The notes below the pieces were generated by a model. It had not been told where the DNA came from. It made no database searches and was given only the letters and a program-made list of their open reading frames with translations. Positions 1 through 9,485 of a DNA stretch of 64,000 nt are shown in pieces. Both the position numbers and the translations under genes were made by a program. Where the stretch lies: NCBI RefSeq assembly GCF_011045095.1, contig NZ_JAALDL010000001.1, positions 372,001 to 436,000 of the forward strand. Direction: 5' to 3'. Positions within the stretch are counted from its first letter, which is position 1. Each line of letters starts with the position of its first letter. The DNA comes from Grimontia sedimenti. GTDB lineage: Bacteria; Pseudomonadota; Gammaproteobacteria; Enterobacterales; Vibrionaceae.

Positions 1-84
1 GATATCTGAGAAAAACAGGAAGGGGCGACGTAAGCTTTTTTGTAGCAGACAAATTTAGCGACGGCGTCCGTACAGGAGGTTGTT

Positions 85-1305
85 ATGGATCCGTATATCA
101 CGGAATGGCTCAATCTGGTAGTGCGCTGGGTACACATGATTACTGGTGTTGCCTGGATTGGTGCGTCGTTTTACTTCGTATGGCTGGAAAACAACTTAAA
201 CAGATCGAACCCTAAAGAAGGATTGTCCGGCGATTTATGGGCGATACACGGTGGTGGTATCTATCACCTCGAGAAATACAAACTTGCGCCGCCTAAAATG
301 CCTGAAACACTTCATTGGTTTAAGTGGGAGGCTTACTTCACCTGGATCACGGGTGTTGCACTGCTCACCATTGTTTTTTACTCCAATGCAGACATTTACC
401 TCGTTAAACCGGGGTCGGGTATAACGCCAATGACAGCGGTAGCGATCGGTGTTGGGTCTTTGATTGCTGGCTGGTTTGTTTACGATTTTCTATGTGATTC
501 TCCACTGGGCAAAAAGCCCATGTTACTTGGATTAGTGTTATTCGCTTTCTTGGTCTTTGCTGCTTGGGCGCTGAGCTTGGTCTTTAGTGGCCGTGGTGCT
601 TACATTCATGTTGGTGCCATTATCGGTACCATCATGGTGGGTAATGTGTTCCGTATCATCATGCCAGCGCAGCGTGGGTTGGTGAAAGCGATTGAAGAGG
701 GCACAGAGCCGGATCCTGAACTTCCTGCCAAAGGCCTATTACGTTCACGTCACAACAACTACCTCACGCTGCCTGTGCTGTTCATAATGATCAGCAATCA
801 TTTCCCCAGCACTTATGGCAACGAATACAACTGGGCGATTTTGGCGGGTCTTTCAGTGATTAGCGTATTGGTTCGCCATTACTTCAATACGCGTCATGGG
901 AGTCAGAAGTATGCGTGGACCATCCCGACTGCAGCGTTAGGTTTGGTTTGTCTGGCATTTGTCTCTGCGCCTCAGTCTGCTTCTCAAAACGTCTCAGCAG
1001 GCCATTCTCACGAGATGCCGACTTCATCTACAGGTAACGAAGACCTTATATTTGTTTCGGTACAAGAGATCATTTTGGAGCGTTGTACGGTTTGCCACTC
1101 CCAAGCGCCAACCCATCCTGCTTTTGCCACTGCACCAGCGGGCGTCATGTTGGATACACCAGAACAGATGCAGCTAGAAGTCTCCAGAATCGTAGCGCAA
1201 ACGGTGACCACAAATATCATGCCTCTTGGCAATCTGACCCAAATGACACAGGAAGAACGTGAATTGATCGGACAGTGGGCTGAAGAAGGTGCGCAGATCC
1301 AATAG
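85..1305 (+). CDS. puuD: Membrane urate hydroxylase with C-terminal cytochrome c domain (PuuD-type)
   Basis: The 406-residue protein has an N-terminal membrane domain (about residues 10-310, seven or eight hydrophobic segments) followed by a short linker and a c-type cytochrome domain. The heme motif CTVCH is visible (C334, C337, H338). This architecture is that of PuuD-type urate hydroxylases, which oxidise urate to 5-hydroxyisourate and pass electrons through the fused cytochrome. The ATG is preceded by a strong ribosome site (aggagg) six to eight bases upstream. A terminator follows directly, so it ends its transcription unit. No other purine-catabolism gene lies downstream; partners, if any, would be upstream of the window. 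The assignment rests on domain layout and motif recognition; substrate use is inferred. Confidence 0.88.
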   Translation: MDPYITEWLNLVVRWVHMITGVAWIGASFYFVWLENNLNRSNPKEGLSGDLWAIHGGGIYHLEKYKLAPPKMPETLHWFKWEAYFTWITGVALLTIVFYSNADIYLVKPGSGITPMTAVAIGVGSLIAGWFVYDFLCDSPLGKKPMLLGLVLFAFLVFAAWALSLVFSGRGAYIHVGAIIGTIMVGNVFRIIMPAQRGLVKAIEEGTEPDPELPAKGLLRSRHNNYLTLPVLFIMISNHFPSTYGNEYNWAILAGLSVISVLVRHYFNTRHGSQKYAWTIPTAALGLVCLAFVSAPQSASQNVSAGHSHEMPTSSTGNEDLIFVSVQEIILERCTVCHSQAPTHPAFATAPAGVMLDTPEQMQLEVSRIVAQTVTTNIMPLGNLTQMTQEERELIGQWAEEGAQIQ

Positions 1306-1331
1306 GAAAGACATATTTATTTCATGAATAA

Positions 1332-1365
1332 AAAGCCACCTCGCCATGAGGTGGCTTTGTTCTTT
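1332..1365 (+). terminator. Rho-independent terminator after puuD
   Basis: An 11-bp perfect stem (1332-1342 with 1348-1358, arms aaagccacctc / gaggtggcttt), five-base loop, then a T-rich tail. Confidence 0.9.
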
Positions 1366-1609
1366 TCTGATTTAAATCAATGAAATATGTGTTAACAGCT
1401 TTTACGCTGTATGAGTGGTTATGGAGGTGATTCACGGTTTCCATAGTTGTCGTGAATTTTTTAGCCAAAAAGTTAACATTTCACGAGATTTGCTAACGGG
1501 TTTTGGTTATACTTCGCGCCGAACAAAAATTCATCGATTCGCAGAAGCAAGACGTGGCGGCATTTCAGACGGTGCTACGCAAGCCGAGCAAAATACTTAG
1601 GAGAGAAAC

Positions 1610-1687
1610 GTGGAAACTATTCTGGTCGTCGCATTTATCGTTGCAGCATTCTTTATCGTTAAAAAAGAGCGCGCTTGCCGTTCATAA
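1610..1687 (+). CDS. Possible 25-residue single-pass membrane peptide
   Basis: A GTG start preceded by a good ribosome site (taggagagaaac) opens 25 codons. The peptide is a short acidic start, a hydrophobic stretch of about 14 residues (LVVAFIVAAFFIV) and a basic tail KKERACRS, so it would insert in the inner membrane with the tail probably cytoplasmic by the positive-inside rule. It sits alone between two terminators, the second of which (1777-1802) lies 90 bases downstream. I do not recognise a family. Evidence is only ribosome site plus amphipathic logic, so it may be chance. Confidence 0.45.
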   Translation: METILVVAFIVAAFFIVKKERACRS

Positions 1688-1776
1688 ATGCTCCGGTTAC
1701 GACTGTTTGATACACTTTTTCAAAGCCCAATGTTCAGTCGATAACAAAAATTAAAAAGCGCTAAAGCGAAAAAAGA

Positions 1777-1802
1777 AAAAGCAGAGCCAGAGCTCTGCTT
1801 TT
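1777..1802. terminator. Bidirectional terminator
   Basis: An 11-bp perfect stem (1777-1787 / 1792-1802, arms aaaagcagagc / gctctgctttt) with a four-base loop. On the minus strand it is followed by a T-rich run (complement of 1764-1776), so it ends the minus-strand gene at 1825; on the plus strand it could end the small gene at 1610. Confidence 0.85.
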
Positions 1803-1824
1803 GTGTTTCTGGGAATACGTTACC

Positions 1825-2337
1825 CTATTCGCTTACAACAAGGTTTCCATTACCTGCCAATGAAATAAGGTGCTGTTTGATGGCGGTTGAAGCGTCAGTC
1901 GTCAGCCCGTATACATCGTAAATTCCGATGACTTTTCCATCAGACTCTTCCGAGCTAAATAACATTCCCGTTGCCACTGGTGTGCCTTCTTGCATTGCGA
2001 CATACAGTTCGACATGCATGCCGTCAGGCGTCGGCAAATCTGTGAGTGAAAGTTGAGATAAGAACTCCATGATGGTTTCGCGTTCTGATTCTGGCCATTT
2101 TTGCGCAAGCGTTTTTGCGTAGCGAACCATCAGCGGGTGACAATCAACTTCATAAAATGTAAAGCCTTCTGCTGTGCCACCAGACGATTTTTCCGTTGAA
2201 GCGGGTTCTGCTTCCGCTGTCTTGTACAAACGTAAACCTTCTTTGCTTTCAGCCGTTGGGAATTGTGCACTTTCTACGTGGCTTGCCATCCAAGCCTGTT
2301 TTTTGTGGAAGTGGGAAAGAACGGTGGATTCGCTCAT
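1825..2337 (-). CDS. Conserved-looking hypothetical protein, possibly GNAT-like
   Basis: 170 residues from the ATG at 2337, which has a ribosome site (ccggag) seven bases upstream; an earlier in-frame ATG at 2394 lacks one. The protein is soluble, acidic and without signal peptide. Residues about 75-150 hold alternating beta/alpha patterns (VDCHPLMVRYAKTLAQKW, then MHVELYVAMQEGTPVATGML) that resemble the core of an acetyltransferase fold (a strand with 'G-x-PVATGML'), but the acetyl-CoA pyrophosphate loop Q/RxxGxG/A is not obvious. I therefore do not assign a function. It is a single-gene unit, divergent from the sgrR-like gene and closed by the terminator at 1777-1802. Confidence 0.7.
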   Translation of the reverse strand: MSESTVLSHFHKKQAWMASHVESAQFPTAESKEGLRLYKTAEAEPASTEKSSGGTAEGFTFYEVDCHPLMVRYAKTLAQKWPESERETIMEFLSQLSLTDLPTPDGMHVELYVAMQEGTPVATGMLFSSEESDGKVIGIYDVYGLTTDASTAIKQHLISLAGNGNLVVSE

Positions 2338-2577
2338 AAGAACTCCGGAATCTAGAATGTCCGAGAACTCAATCTCTCGGCAGCGTGAAGGCAATCTTCA
2401 ATCGTGCTTCGATAATAGCGCTGTTCGATGAAATAACAATGGCTCACCAACAAAATGAGGAAATACTCAAGCCGAGTGGCGATAAGTTGACCAGTTAACC
2501 ATTGCTGGAGAATCATGATTTTAGGTATAAAATAGGAAATGGATTCGATAATCGCTGACTTCTCAGGTTCCCCTTTT

Positions 2578-4295
2578 ATGTCCGGACAACGCCTTCAAAC
2601 CCAGTTTTCAATGATTTATAACCGTTTCGACGGAAAAGACGCCGATACCAATCTCGAGACCATGGCGGACATCTTTTGTTGTACCCGTCGCAACGCAAGA
2701 ATGGTGCTCAACAAGATGGCAGAGCAGGGCTGGTTGAGCTGGGAGCCCGCAGTCGGCCGAGGAAAGCAGAGCCGCCTGACGTTTCACCGCAGTGATTCTG
2801 ATCTTCAAATGCGCCGCGTTAGAAAGTGGGTTCAGGAAGGCAAACTGGACGCAGCGCTTGAAGAGCTGGACAATGACGCCGCTAAACTTGCAAGGCTGAT
2901 TCAGGAACAGTTAGGTGTTTCTACACAGGAAGGTAAGCAGATCATCCGCCTTCCTTATTACCGCTCCTTCCCTACGTTAAACCCAGCCAAACCTTTACGC
3001 CGTTCCGAGCAGCACTTGGTCTCTCAAATATTTAATGGATTGACGCGACTTAATGAAACCAATGAGAAAGTCGAGGCAGATTTAGCACATCACTGGGAAT
3101 CCATCACAGATACCCATTGGCGATTCTATTTGCGCCCTGCAGTGAAATTTCATGATGGCACGTTATTGAGTGCAGAAGATGTGATTTGGTCAATCAATGC
3201 CATGACCGGCAGTCCTTACTTTTCTCATATTCAGCATATTGAAGCGCCAGCAGAGAATGTCGTGGATTTCTTTTTGAGCCGGCCTGATGTGAGGTTTGCT
3301 GAAACCCTAGCTGTTCCCATGGCGTCTATTCAGTCCCACAAGGCGGCAAAAAGTAAAGATGCCGACGCTTTTCCTGTGGGGACAGGCCCCTATCGAATCG
3401 TCGAAAACAACAGACGCCACCTGGTGCTGAAAGCACACGACCAGTATTTGGGTATCGTGCACTGACTGATGAAATTGAAATATGGGTCCTGGATAGCGCA
3501 GCAATGTGTTATCTGCAGCCCACCGCGTCGCTTGATCCTACCGCGTTGGATTCTCGACAAGGTGCACTTCAAAGCGCAGCGAACGAGCGGCTGGAGATAG
3601 ACGAAGGTTGTGACTACCTTTTGCTGAATAGAAAAACGGGTATTGCGAAGGACAAGCGCTGGGCGGATTACCTTTGTCAGCGTGTTTCATCGCTTTTCCT
3701 ATTGCCTCACTTGGCGGAAAGGGGAATTGGTGAATACCGTCTGACTAATGCCTATGGTTTAGTTCCTGGATGGATACATACCAAAACGGCGAGACAAGAT
3801 GTATTGCCTCCTTCAAAATCAAAACTGAGGCTGGCTCATCAGGCCGATAATCCTCTTTTTCCACTTCTTGCAGCGGCATTAAAAGACATGTTGGAAGAGG
3901 ACGGCATCGAGCTGGAAATTCACACCGTGCCATACGAAGAAATGATGCAGCCTATCAACCCGAAAAAAGTGGATATCTGGCTTTGTGGAATGAGTTTGGG
4001 TAGCAAGAAGCATGATGCAATTCTGCCTTGGTTGATGAATTTTGATCATGTTTCATCAGCTATGCCAGAGGGTGAATTTGAGGCATTGATTGAGAAAATG
4101 GCGGCGTGGCGCGCCCAGAAAAACGAAACCTTCAATGCAGAGTCATTAGGGCGTCTGCTGGTTGAATCCTCACAGATCGTCCCACTTTTCCATATCTGGC
4201 AGGGCGTTGTAGACGGGCAGGAACTGGAAGATGTTGCCTCAAACCGCGTCGGCTGGTTTGATTTCAAATCTGTGTGGAAAAAGCCCTCTCTTTAA
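2578..4295 (+). pseudogene. sgrR: SgrR-like transcriptional regulator / solute-binding protein, frameshifted
   Basis: The first part (2578-3465) opens like SgrR (MSGQRLQTQF) with a winged-helix domain (residues 20-80, 'CTRRNARMVLNKMAEQGWLSW'-type recognition region) and the start of an SBP_bac_5 solute-binding domain ('LRPAVKFHDGTLLSAEDV'). The reading frame stops at 3463-3465. The same domain resumes in the -1 frame at about 3453 (YRALTDEIEIWVL...) and runs to 4295. Adding one T to the TTT run at 3447-3449 restores a continuous 572-residue protein, close to the 551 of E. coli SgrR, reading QYFGYRALT at the join. SgrR in enterics activates sgrS in sugar-phosphate stress; that role here is inference. 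An alternative start at 2539 adds 13 residues. It converges on the AEC gene four bases away. Confidence 0.82.
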
Positions 4296-4299
4296 CGCT

Positions 4300-5181
4300 T
4301 CATAACCATGCAAAAGCCGCGATAAGCAATAAAGGTAGCGTCAATACGGTAAAGCCATTTCCGAACAGTACCATTGATGCTACCTCATCTGCGCCCACTT
4401 TAAAGCGCTCGGCGTAGAGAAAATTCATCACTGCTGGTGGCAGCATGGCGAACAAAAGCATCATTCGCATGTGCTCTGAAGGAAGAGGGATAAAAAAGTA
4501 GATCAGCGTAAAACTGATTGCACCTGTCACCAAGCTCAATACCGTGCTCAACACCCCAACGCGAATCCCAGACCACTTAATGGCGGTAAGCTGAACGCCA
4601 AGTGAAATCAGCATAACGGGAACCGCAGCATTTCCAACAAGCGTCATGCCTTCATTGAGTGGATTCCAAACCGTCCAGCCATTGAAATTGAAAACCAACG
4701 CAAGCATAGCCGCCCAAAGTAGCGGCATTTTAAGGACGTTGCTGAAGCGATATTCGCTGTTGCTTAGTAAAGCCATGCCCACGGTGATGTGGAGAATGAC
4801 TGATACTACAAATAGCAAAACTGCTGGAGCTTCCGCACTAACCCCAAATGCATAGCCAAAAAGAGGAATAGCAAGGTTCCCGCTATTGCGGAACATTTGC
4901 GGAGGTCCCCATGTTTTAAAAGGCAGTGACATCACTTTTCCGATGCCGAACATTAAAACACCTGGGAGTAAAACAGCGAGAACCGCAGCGGCGATGAGCG
5001 AATTCTGTTGGCCGCCCATAGGCATAACAGAAAGAGTCGTGAACACCAGACATGGCACCATTAAATCAATATTGATTCGGTTGATATGGCGCATATCAGG
5101 TTTGAATGCCTTGCCTACAAAAAAGCCAGCAGCGACGACGGCAAAAACCGGAAACAGTATGCTAATGACTTTTTCGAGCAT
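4300..5181 (-). CDS. AEC-family transporter (auxin efflux carrier-like)
   Basis: 293 residues with about ten hydrophobic segments and no signal peptide. The N-terminus (ILFPVFAVVAAGFFVGK), the central 'RNSGNLAIPLFGYAFG' helix-break motif and the C-terminal five-helix repeat are typical of the bacterial AEC family, which exports or imports small organic acids and related solutes. The ATG is preceded by gagg-type ribosome site in the gap after the MATE gene, which lies 9 bases upstream on the same strand, so co-transcription is likely. Its substrate cannot be told from sequence. The gene ends 4 bases from the convergent sgrR-like gene with no terminator hairpin between them. Confidence 0.87.
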   Translation of the reverse strand: MLEKVISILFPVFAVVAAGFFVGKAFKPDMRHINRINIDLMVPCLVFTTLSVMPMGGQQNSLIAAAVLAVLLPGVLMFGIGKVMSLPFKTWGPPQMFRNSGNLAIPLFGYAFGVSAEAPAVLLFVVSVILHITVGMALLSNSEYRFSNVLKMPLLWAAMLALVFNFNGWTVWNPLNEGMTLVGNAAVPVMLISLGVQLTAIKWSGIRVGVLSTVLSLVTGAISFTLIYFFIPLPSEHMRMMLLFAMLPPAVMNFLYAERFKVGADEVASMVLFGNGFTVLTLPLLLIAAFAWL

Positions 5182-5190
5182 CCTTGCCTC

Positions 5191-6558
5191 TTATAGTGAT
5201 TGATTATCCTGTGACACCGTAACGGTTTGCGTTTGATATAACTTCCACAGCATCCATGCAGTGAGTAGAGTGCTTGTACAGGCTAAAGAAATCCAAGTGC
5301 CTGTTGTGCCGAGTAGTTTCGTCATGCAATACAGCATGGCGGCAATAATGACCAGTTTACCGCCAGTCAGCCAATTGGCAATGCTCGCCTGATTGATAGA
5401 CTGAAAATATATCGCACCGACCAGGAGCAAACCTTCCATTGGCAAGCCCCAGAAGTAGAGGTATATGCCTTCTCGGGTCACTACCGCCAACTCTGGATTA
5501 TCACCGGCAAAGGCATAAATAATGGCTTCAGGAAATCCGTATACGATAAACAAGCCAAAAGCGGCAACAATCATGGTCGCACCAAAAGCGATATTGCGGC
5601 TGGTTTTAACACGCTGAACCTGGCCTGCTCCCAGGTTAAAGCTGGTGATCGGCTGCATGCCCAAGGCGATACCTTCAAAAGCTAAATAGAAAAAGGCTTC
5701 TGTATAACTGACTATGGCATAGGCAGCGACATTGATAGGAGCACCAGAGGCGAGAAACGCCATATTGTGAAAAGTGAGCACCACAGACAGATACAGGTAC
5801 ATCAGAAAACCCGGAATGCCGAGTTGAAGAATGTCTGTGATCGTTTTGGCTCTAATGGCGATGGAATTTAGCGTAAAACGTAACCGGGTAGTTGGTTTGA
5901 AGAAGTGGCGTAAACAAAGCAATGCAGTCGCGGCCTGCGATAGCATCGTAGCAATCGCCGCGCCTTTCAGCTCCCATGGGATCAGAACGATAAATACCCA
6001 ATCTAGAAAGATATTCAGTACGCCGCCAAAGATCATGATGAAAGTAACGCGGTTTGGTTCCCCATCATTTCTCAATAAAATAGAGAATGCCATGGATACC
6101 AGCGCAAATACGCCCATCCCGAAATACCACCGAAGGTAAGTGACTGCCATTTCTGCAACCCGACCTTCTGCACCAAGTGCGAGAATGACATCTTCGCAGA
6201 ACGCTACTCCGATGATTGAGATAAGAAGGCTGACAATGAGAGATAAAGACAGTGCGTTCCCAACAATATGTTGCGCGACGTTTGGCTTTCCTTGTCCAAG
6301 ATTGATAGAAACAAGAGATGCGGCGCCCATGCCAATCAGGTTGCCGAGAGCATAAAGCACTGATCCAATGGGATAGGCGAGCATAATTGCCGCCAGACCT
6401 TCTTCGCCCACGAAATGGCCGATAAACATGCCATCGACTGCAACGTAAATTCCGGTCACCAGCATGGCAGCGATTGTAGGTAGTGAATAGCGAAGGAAAA
6501 GGCGTAACAATGGCGCGTCGCGCAGCATCGCGTCGTTAGCGTGAACTTCTGTGGTCAT
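5191..6558 (-). CDS. MATE-family efflux transporter
   Basis: 455 residues with twelve hydrophobic segments in two similar halves. Characteristic MATE features are visible: an N-terminal helix 'LPTIAAMLVTGIYVAVDGMF', a 'GMGAASLVSINLGQGK' segment and a second-half counterpart 'GMQPITSFNLGAGQ'. These proteins export cationic compounds in exchange for Na+ or H+. It sits in a minus-strand series with a hypothetical gene upstream (24-base gap) and the AEC transporter downstream (9-base gap), suggesting a three-gene unit. No regulator of it is adjacent. Confidence 0.92.
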   Translation of the reverse strand: MTTEVHANDAMLRDAPLLRLFLRYSLPTIAAMLVTGIYVAVDGMFIGHFVGEEGLAAIMLAYPIGSVLYALGNLIGMGAASLVSINLGQGKPNVAQHIVGNALSLSLIVSLLISIIGVAFCEDVILALGAEGRVAEMAVTYLRWYFGMGVFALVSMAFSILLRNDGEPNRVTFIMIFGGVLNIFLDWVFIVLIPWELKGAAIATMLSQAATALLCLRHFFKPTTRLRFTLNSIAIRAKTITDILQLGIPGFLMYLYLSVVLTFHNMAFLASGAPINVAAYAIVSYTEAFFYLAFEGIALGMQPITSFNLGAGQVQRVKTSRNIAFGATMIVAAFGLFIVYGFPEAIIYAFAGDNPELAVVTREGIYLYFWGLPMEGLLLVGAIYFQSINQASIANWLTGGKLVIIAAMLYCMTKLLGTTGTWISLACTSTLLTAWMLWKLYQTQTVTVSQDNQSL

Positions 6559-6582
6559 GAGATTCCGTTCAGGGTGGATCAG

Positions 6583-7212
6583 TTACAGCGTGTAGGCAGC
6601 GGTGAGTAGCATGTATTTGAACAGTGGCAATCCATCGCGATGACGGAAAAGAGGATGAAATATCCGGTGTCGACCGTCACTCAGATTGCATTCTTGCGCA
6701 ATATCTTCGGAAAGGCTGCGATCTGCGTCGACTAATCGGATCCCTTGCGCGGCATACTCTTCTTTGTGGATGGGTTGGTGACCGAGCCACCAACTCGGTA
6801 CGGACTTACTCGCGCTGGAGCGGTCGACCCAGTGATCGGCAACAATGATGAGCCGTTTCTCTTTATCACTTGCCGTATCTAGATGCTCTAACGTCCATTG
6901 CGTGTCTTTTACAAGACCTTTTCGGCAGGCAACATTCGCACTGATTAAGCGATGCGCGACAATATAGATTTGATGTTCAGGGCTTTCAATGCGAAACGCA
7001 GGATGTTTGAGTGTGGCTGTTTCATCAAGCTGCGTGTATTCCGCATCGATATTGAGATTGTTGTAGGAGTGGATTAAACGACGCGCCAAGGCTTTGCCTA
7101 AATGGCTCTCTTTCATTCCACGGTTGTGGATCGTCGGATAATGGTGTTCGCAGAAGCTGACACAATCAGATTGGAAATCTCTCAAGCTCTGCGAAATGAG
7201 TTCGTCCAGCAA
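6583..7212 (-). CDS. Hypothetical protein, 209 residues
   Basis: A soluble 209-residue protein without signal peptide or membrane segments. The middle holds beta-strand-like stretches (HQIYIVAHRL, KRLIIVADHWV), and histidine and tryptophan are frequent (SVPSWWLGHQPIH). I do not recognise the family. The upstream 126 bases contain no gene. It precedes the MATE gene by 24 bases on the same strand and is probably the first gene of that unit. The start shown is the first ATG of the frame; a later ATG (MKESHLGKAL, residue 33) is possible but lacks an obvious ribosome site. Confidence 0.68.
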   Translation of the reverse strand: MLDELISQSLRDFQSDCVSFCEHHYPTIHNRGMKESHLGKALARRLIHSYNNLNIDAEYTQLDETATLKHPAFRIESPEHQIYIVAHRLISANVACRKGLVKDTQWTLEHLDTASDKEKRLIIVADHWVDRSSASKSVPSWWLGHQPIHKEEYAAQGIRLVDADRSLSEDIAQECNLSDGRHRIFHPLFRHRDGLPLFKYMLLTAAYTL

Positions 7213-7338
7213 AAACGCCTACTCCAAAAAATCAACACTACAACATAGGGTTGCGTCAAGGTTCCTTAAAGTATGGCAAAAATTTGAAATTTGCTATATC
7301 TGGATGCACTAATTGTGCAGAGCTGTTCAAAAGTGAGG

Positions 7339-7956
7339 CTATGTCCTCCTAAATACTGGTCTTGCAACGATTCTTTTTAGGGTTTTCCAACGAATCGCTA
7401 ACAGCGTCAGCGCCAAAAGTATGTAAATTGTCGGTTCGATAAGTTCTGATTTTGACGACCAGTAGAAATGAACCGGAGCAAGAATAAGTGCCAGATAAAC
7501 TAGGTTGTGTAACTTCTGCCATTTCGCGCCCATACGGCGTTGGATTTTTGCAGTCGACGTAATTGTCAGTGCAAAAAGGATCAGCCAGCCTAATGCACCG
7601 AATGTCAGATAAGGTCGTGACAGGATTTCTGTCCCTAGAAGTGAGAAATTGAAAGTCAGATCCAACGCAAAATAGGTCAGCATATGTAACGTTGCCCAAA
7701 AGAACGCATAGAGACCGACAACACGACGACAACGAACCAACAAACCGTTTTTGGTAAAACGGGCGATTGGGCTGATCAACATAGTCACTACCAAGGTATT
7801 CAGCGCAGCGATGCCTGTGTAGTGAGTAATACCATCGACCGGGTCTGCACCAAATCGACCCGATAAAACCAAGTTTACCAAGTTGACGGCAAAGCCAAGA
7901 CTAACAAGATGAACAATAGTTTTGATCAGTGTGATGTGCGTGGGCGTTAAACGCAT
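7339..7956 (-). CDS. msrQ: Heme-binding membrane subunit of methionine sulfoxide reductase, MsrQ
   Basis: 205 residues, with six hydrophobic helices and the conserved histidines of the ferric-reductase-like transmembrane domain (for example 'FFWATLHMLTYF' and 'WQKLHNLVYLALILAPVHFYW'). MsrQ carries heme b and feeds electrons from the respiratory chain to periplasmic MsrP, which reduces methionine sulfoxide in damaged envelope proteins. The gene overlaps the end of msrP by one base (TAATG), so the two are translationally coupled and transcribed together. Confidence 0.94.
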   Translation of the reverse strand: MRLTPTHITLIKTIVHLVSLGFAVNLVNLVLSGRFGADPVDGITHYTGIAALNTLVVTMLISPIARFTKNGLLVRCRRVVGLYAFFWATLHMLTYFALDLTFNFSLLGTEILSRPYLTFGALGWLILFALTITSTAKIQRRMGAKWQKLHNLVYLALILAPVHFYWSSKSELIEPTIYILLALTLLAIRWKTLKRIVARPVFRRT

Positions 7957-8978
7957 TAATAATTCGCCTTCAGGTTCATGTCCGTATACAAGTGAGCGAC
8001 TTCTTCCTGATAGCCATTAAACATCGCGGTCGGCTGACGACGAGAGCTGAAAATAGAACCTTCACCAATAAAACGCTCTGAAGCTTGGCTCCAACGAGGG
8101 TGGTCAACTTGCGGATTGACGTTGGCATAGAATCCGTATTCGTGTGGCGCCAACAAATTCCAAGTTGTCGCTGGTTGCGCTTCCAGAAGGTGAATCTTCA
8201 CAATGGACTTGATGCTCTTGAAACCATATTTCCACGGCACAACCAAACGCACAGGTGCGCCATTCTGCGGTGCGAGTGTTTGACCAAACAGTCCGACGCT
8301 AAGCAAGGTCAGCGGATTCATGGCTTCATCCAGTCTCAAACCTTCTACATAAGGATAATCAATACCACCACCAACAAACTGAGAACGTTGTCCTGGCATT
8401 TGCTTTGGATCATGAAGGGTTTCGAATGCCACGTACTTAGCGCTTCCCATTGGGTCCGCTTCTTTCAACAGTGCCGCAAGGGAGAAGCCTACCCAAGGAA
8501 TGTTCATGGACCATGCTTCAACACAGCGCATGCGATAGAAGCGGTCTTCGAGAGGGAATTTTTTGAGCAGATCGTCGTAACTTAGCTTCATGGGTTTGTT
8601 CACTAAGCCATCGACTTCGAGTGTCCATGGATTAACCACGAAATTTTGACTGTTTTCGACGGGATCACCTTTACCAGTGCCGAATTCATAGAAGTTGTTG
8701 TAGGTCAGCACTTTTGACTCAGGGGTTGTTTCCAGCCCTTTGCCATAAGGTGTTTTCTCTGCAACCAATGGGGATCTGACAAAGGTTGTGCCATCAGTTG
8801 CTTTGTCATCATCACCACCGAAAATACCAAAAATGTTGGCCTGGGATTGGGCGGCGAAGGGGAGGCTGGCGGTCACGATTCCGAGTTTTTTCAGAATTTC
8901 ACGACGGGACTTGTAAACACTTTCCGGGGTGAGCTCATTTTCTTTTATTTCTGATTTCTTTGGCACTCGGATCAGCAT
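7956..8978 (-). CDS. msrP: Periplasmic protein-methionine-sulfoxide reductase catalytic subunit, MsrP
   Basis: 340 residues. A twin-arginine signal is present near the N-terminus ([20 protein letters not shown], residues 24-43), as expected for a molybdopterin enzyme folded in the cytoplasm. The oxidoreductase molybdopterin domain follows (about 100-290), with the molybdenum-ligand cysteine in 'MRCVEAW' at C152. The C-terminal part holds the usual '[13 protein letters not shown]' motif. With MsrQ it repairs oxidised methionines in the periplasm. The ATG at 8978 is taken because the upstream region carries a ribosome site (cggag) nearby. Confidence 0.95.
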   Translation of the reverse strand: MLIRVPKKSEIKENELTPESVYKSRREILKKLGIVTASLPFAAQSQANIFGIFGGDDDKATDGTTFVRSPLVAEKTPYGKGLETTPESKVLTYNNFYEFGTGKGDPVENSQNFVVNPWTLEVDGLVNKPMKLSYDDLLKKFPLEDRFYRMRCVEAWSMNIPWVGFSLAALLKEADPMGSAKYVAFETLHDPKQMPGQRSQFVGGGIDYPYVEGLRLDEAMNPLTLLSVGLFGQTLAPQNGAPVRLVVPWKYGFKSIKSIVKIHLLEAQPATTWNLLAPHEYGFYANVNPQVDHPRWSQASERFIGEGSIFSSRRQPTAMFNGYQEEVAHLYTDMNLKANY

Positions 8979-9065
8979 CAGGTTACTCCGTTTTCAATCT
9001 GTGCGAAGGCACGTTACAACTCTTACCTATCAGACCTATATAACGTCAAAGTTCTTTCAATAGAT

Positions 9066-9348
9066 TAGGGTCTGTTGACCTTTTTTTGTTAAATATTGTT
9101 CTAGCGAAAAGCGTTTTAGGCGCGGCGAGGTTTGTGACGCCTAGTGTTTCTAAGCAAACAGACCTCAACAAAGCATAAAACGCTTTTAGCACGGGACGCG
9201 CAGTCGAACCCGTAGGGCAGCGTTTGTGGCTCCTTTCTTCTGAGTTATCGGTTGTTTCATGTAGGATAACTACACATCAAAACCTCTGCCTTGAATAAAG
9301 CACTCACAAACAGCTGCAATATTCACAACAAAAGGTCATCAGACCCTA
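9066..9348. mobile_element. MITE-like element with inverted termini and TA target duplication
   Basis: A 283-bp non-coding stretch whose ends are near-perfect inverted repeats: TAGGGTCTGTTGACCTTTT at 9066-9084 and the complement of TAGGGTCTGATGACCTTTT at 9330-9348 (18 of 19 matching). The outermost TA on each side fits a target-site duplication of the Tc1/mariner and IS630 type. Inside is a second inverted pair (about 9107-9119 against 9177-9188, core AAAAGCGTTTTA). No open reading frame of useful length is present, so it would be a non-autonomous element mobilised in trans. It lies between divergent msrP and the gene at 9486. Confidence 0.72.
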
Positions 9349-9485
9349 TTCTTTTATGAAAAAACGTTCATTACAGTATGGTAGTTGCGATGGATGATGG
9401 GTAGAGTGAAGTCGAACGAGAAGTCATTGACTAAGTGATTATTTAACCGCCAGTTTCCAAACGTGCTCCGGGAATGGATTTTCAA

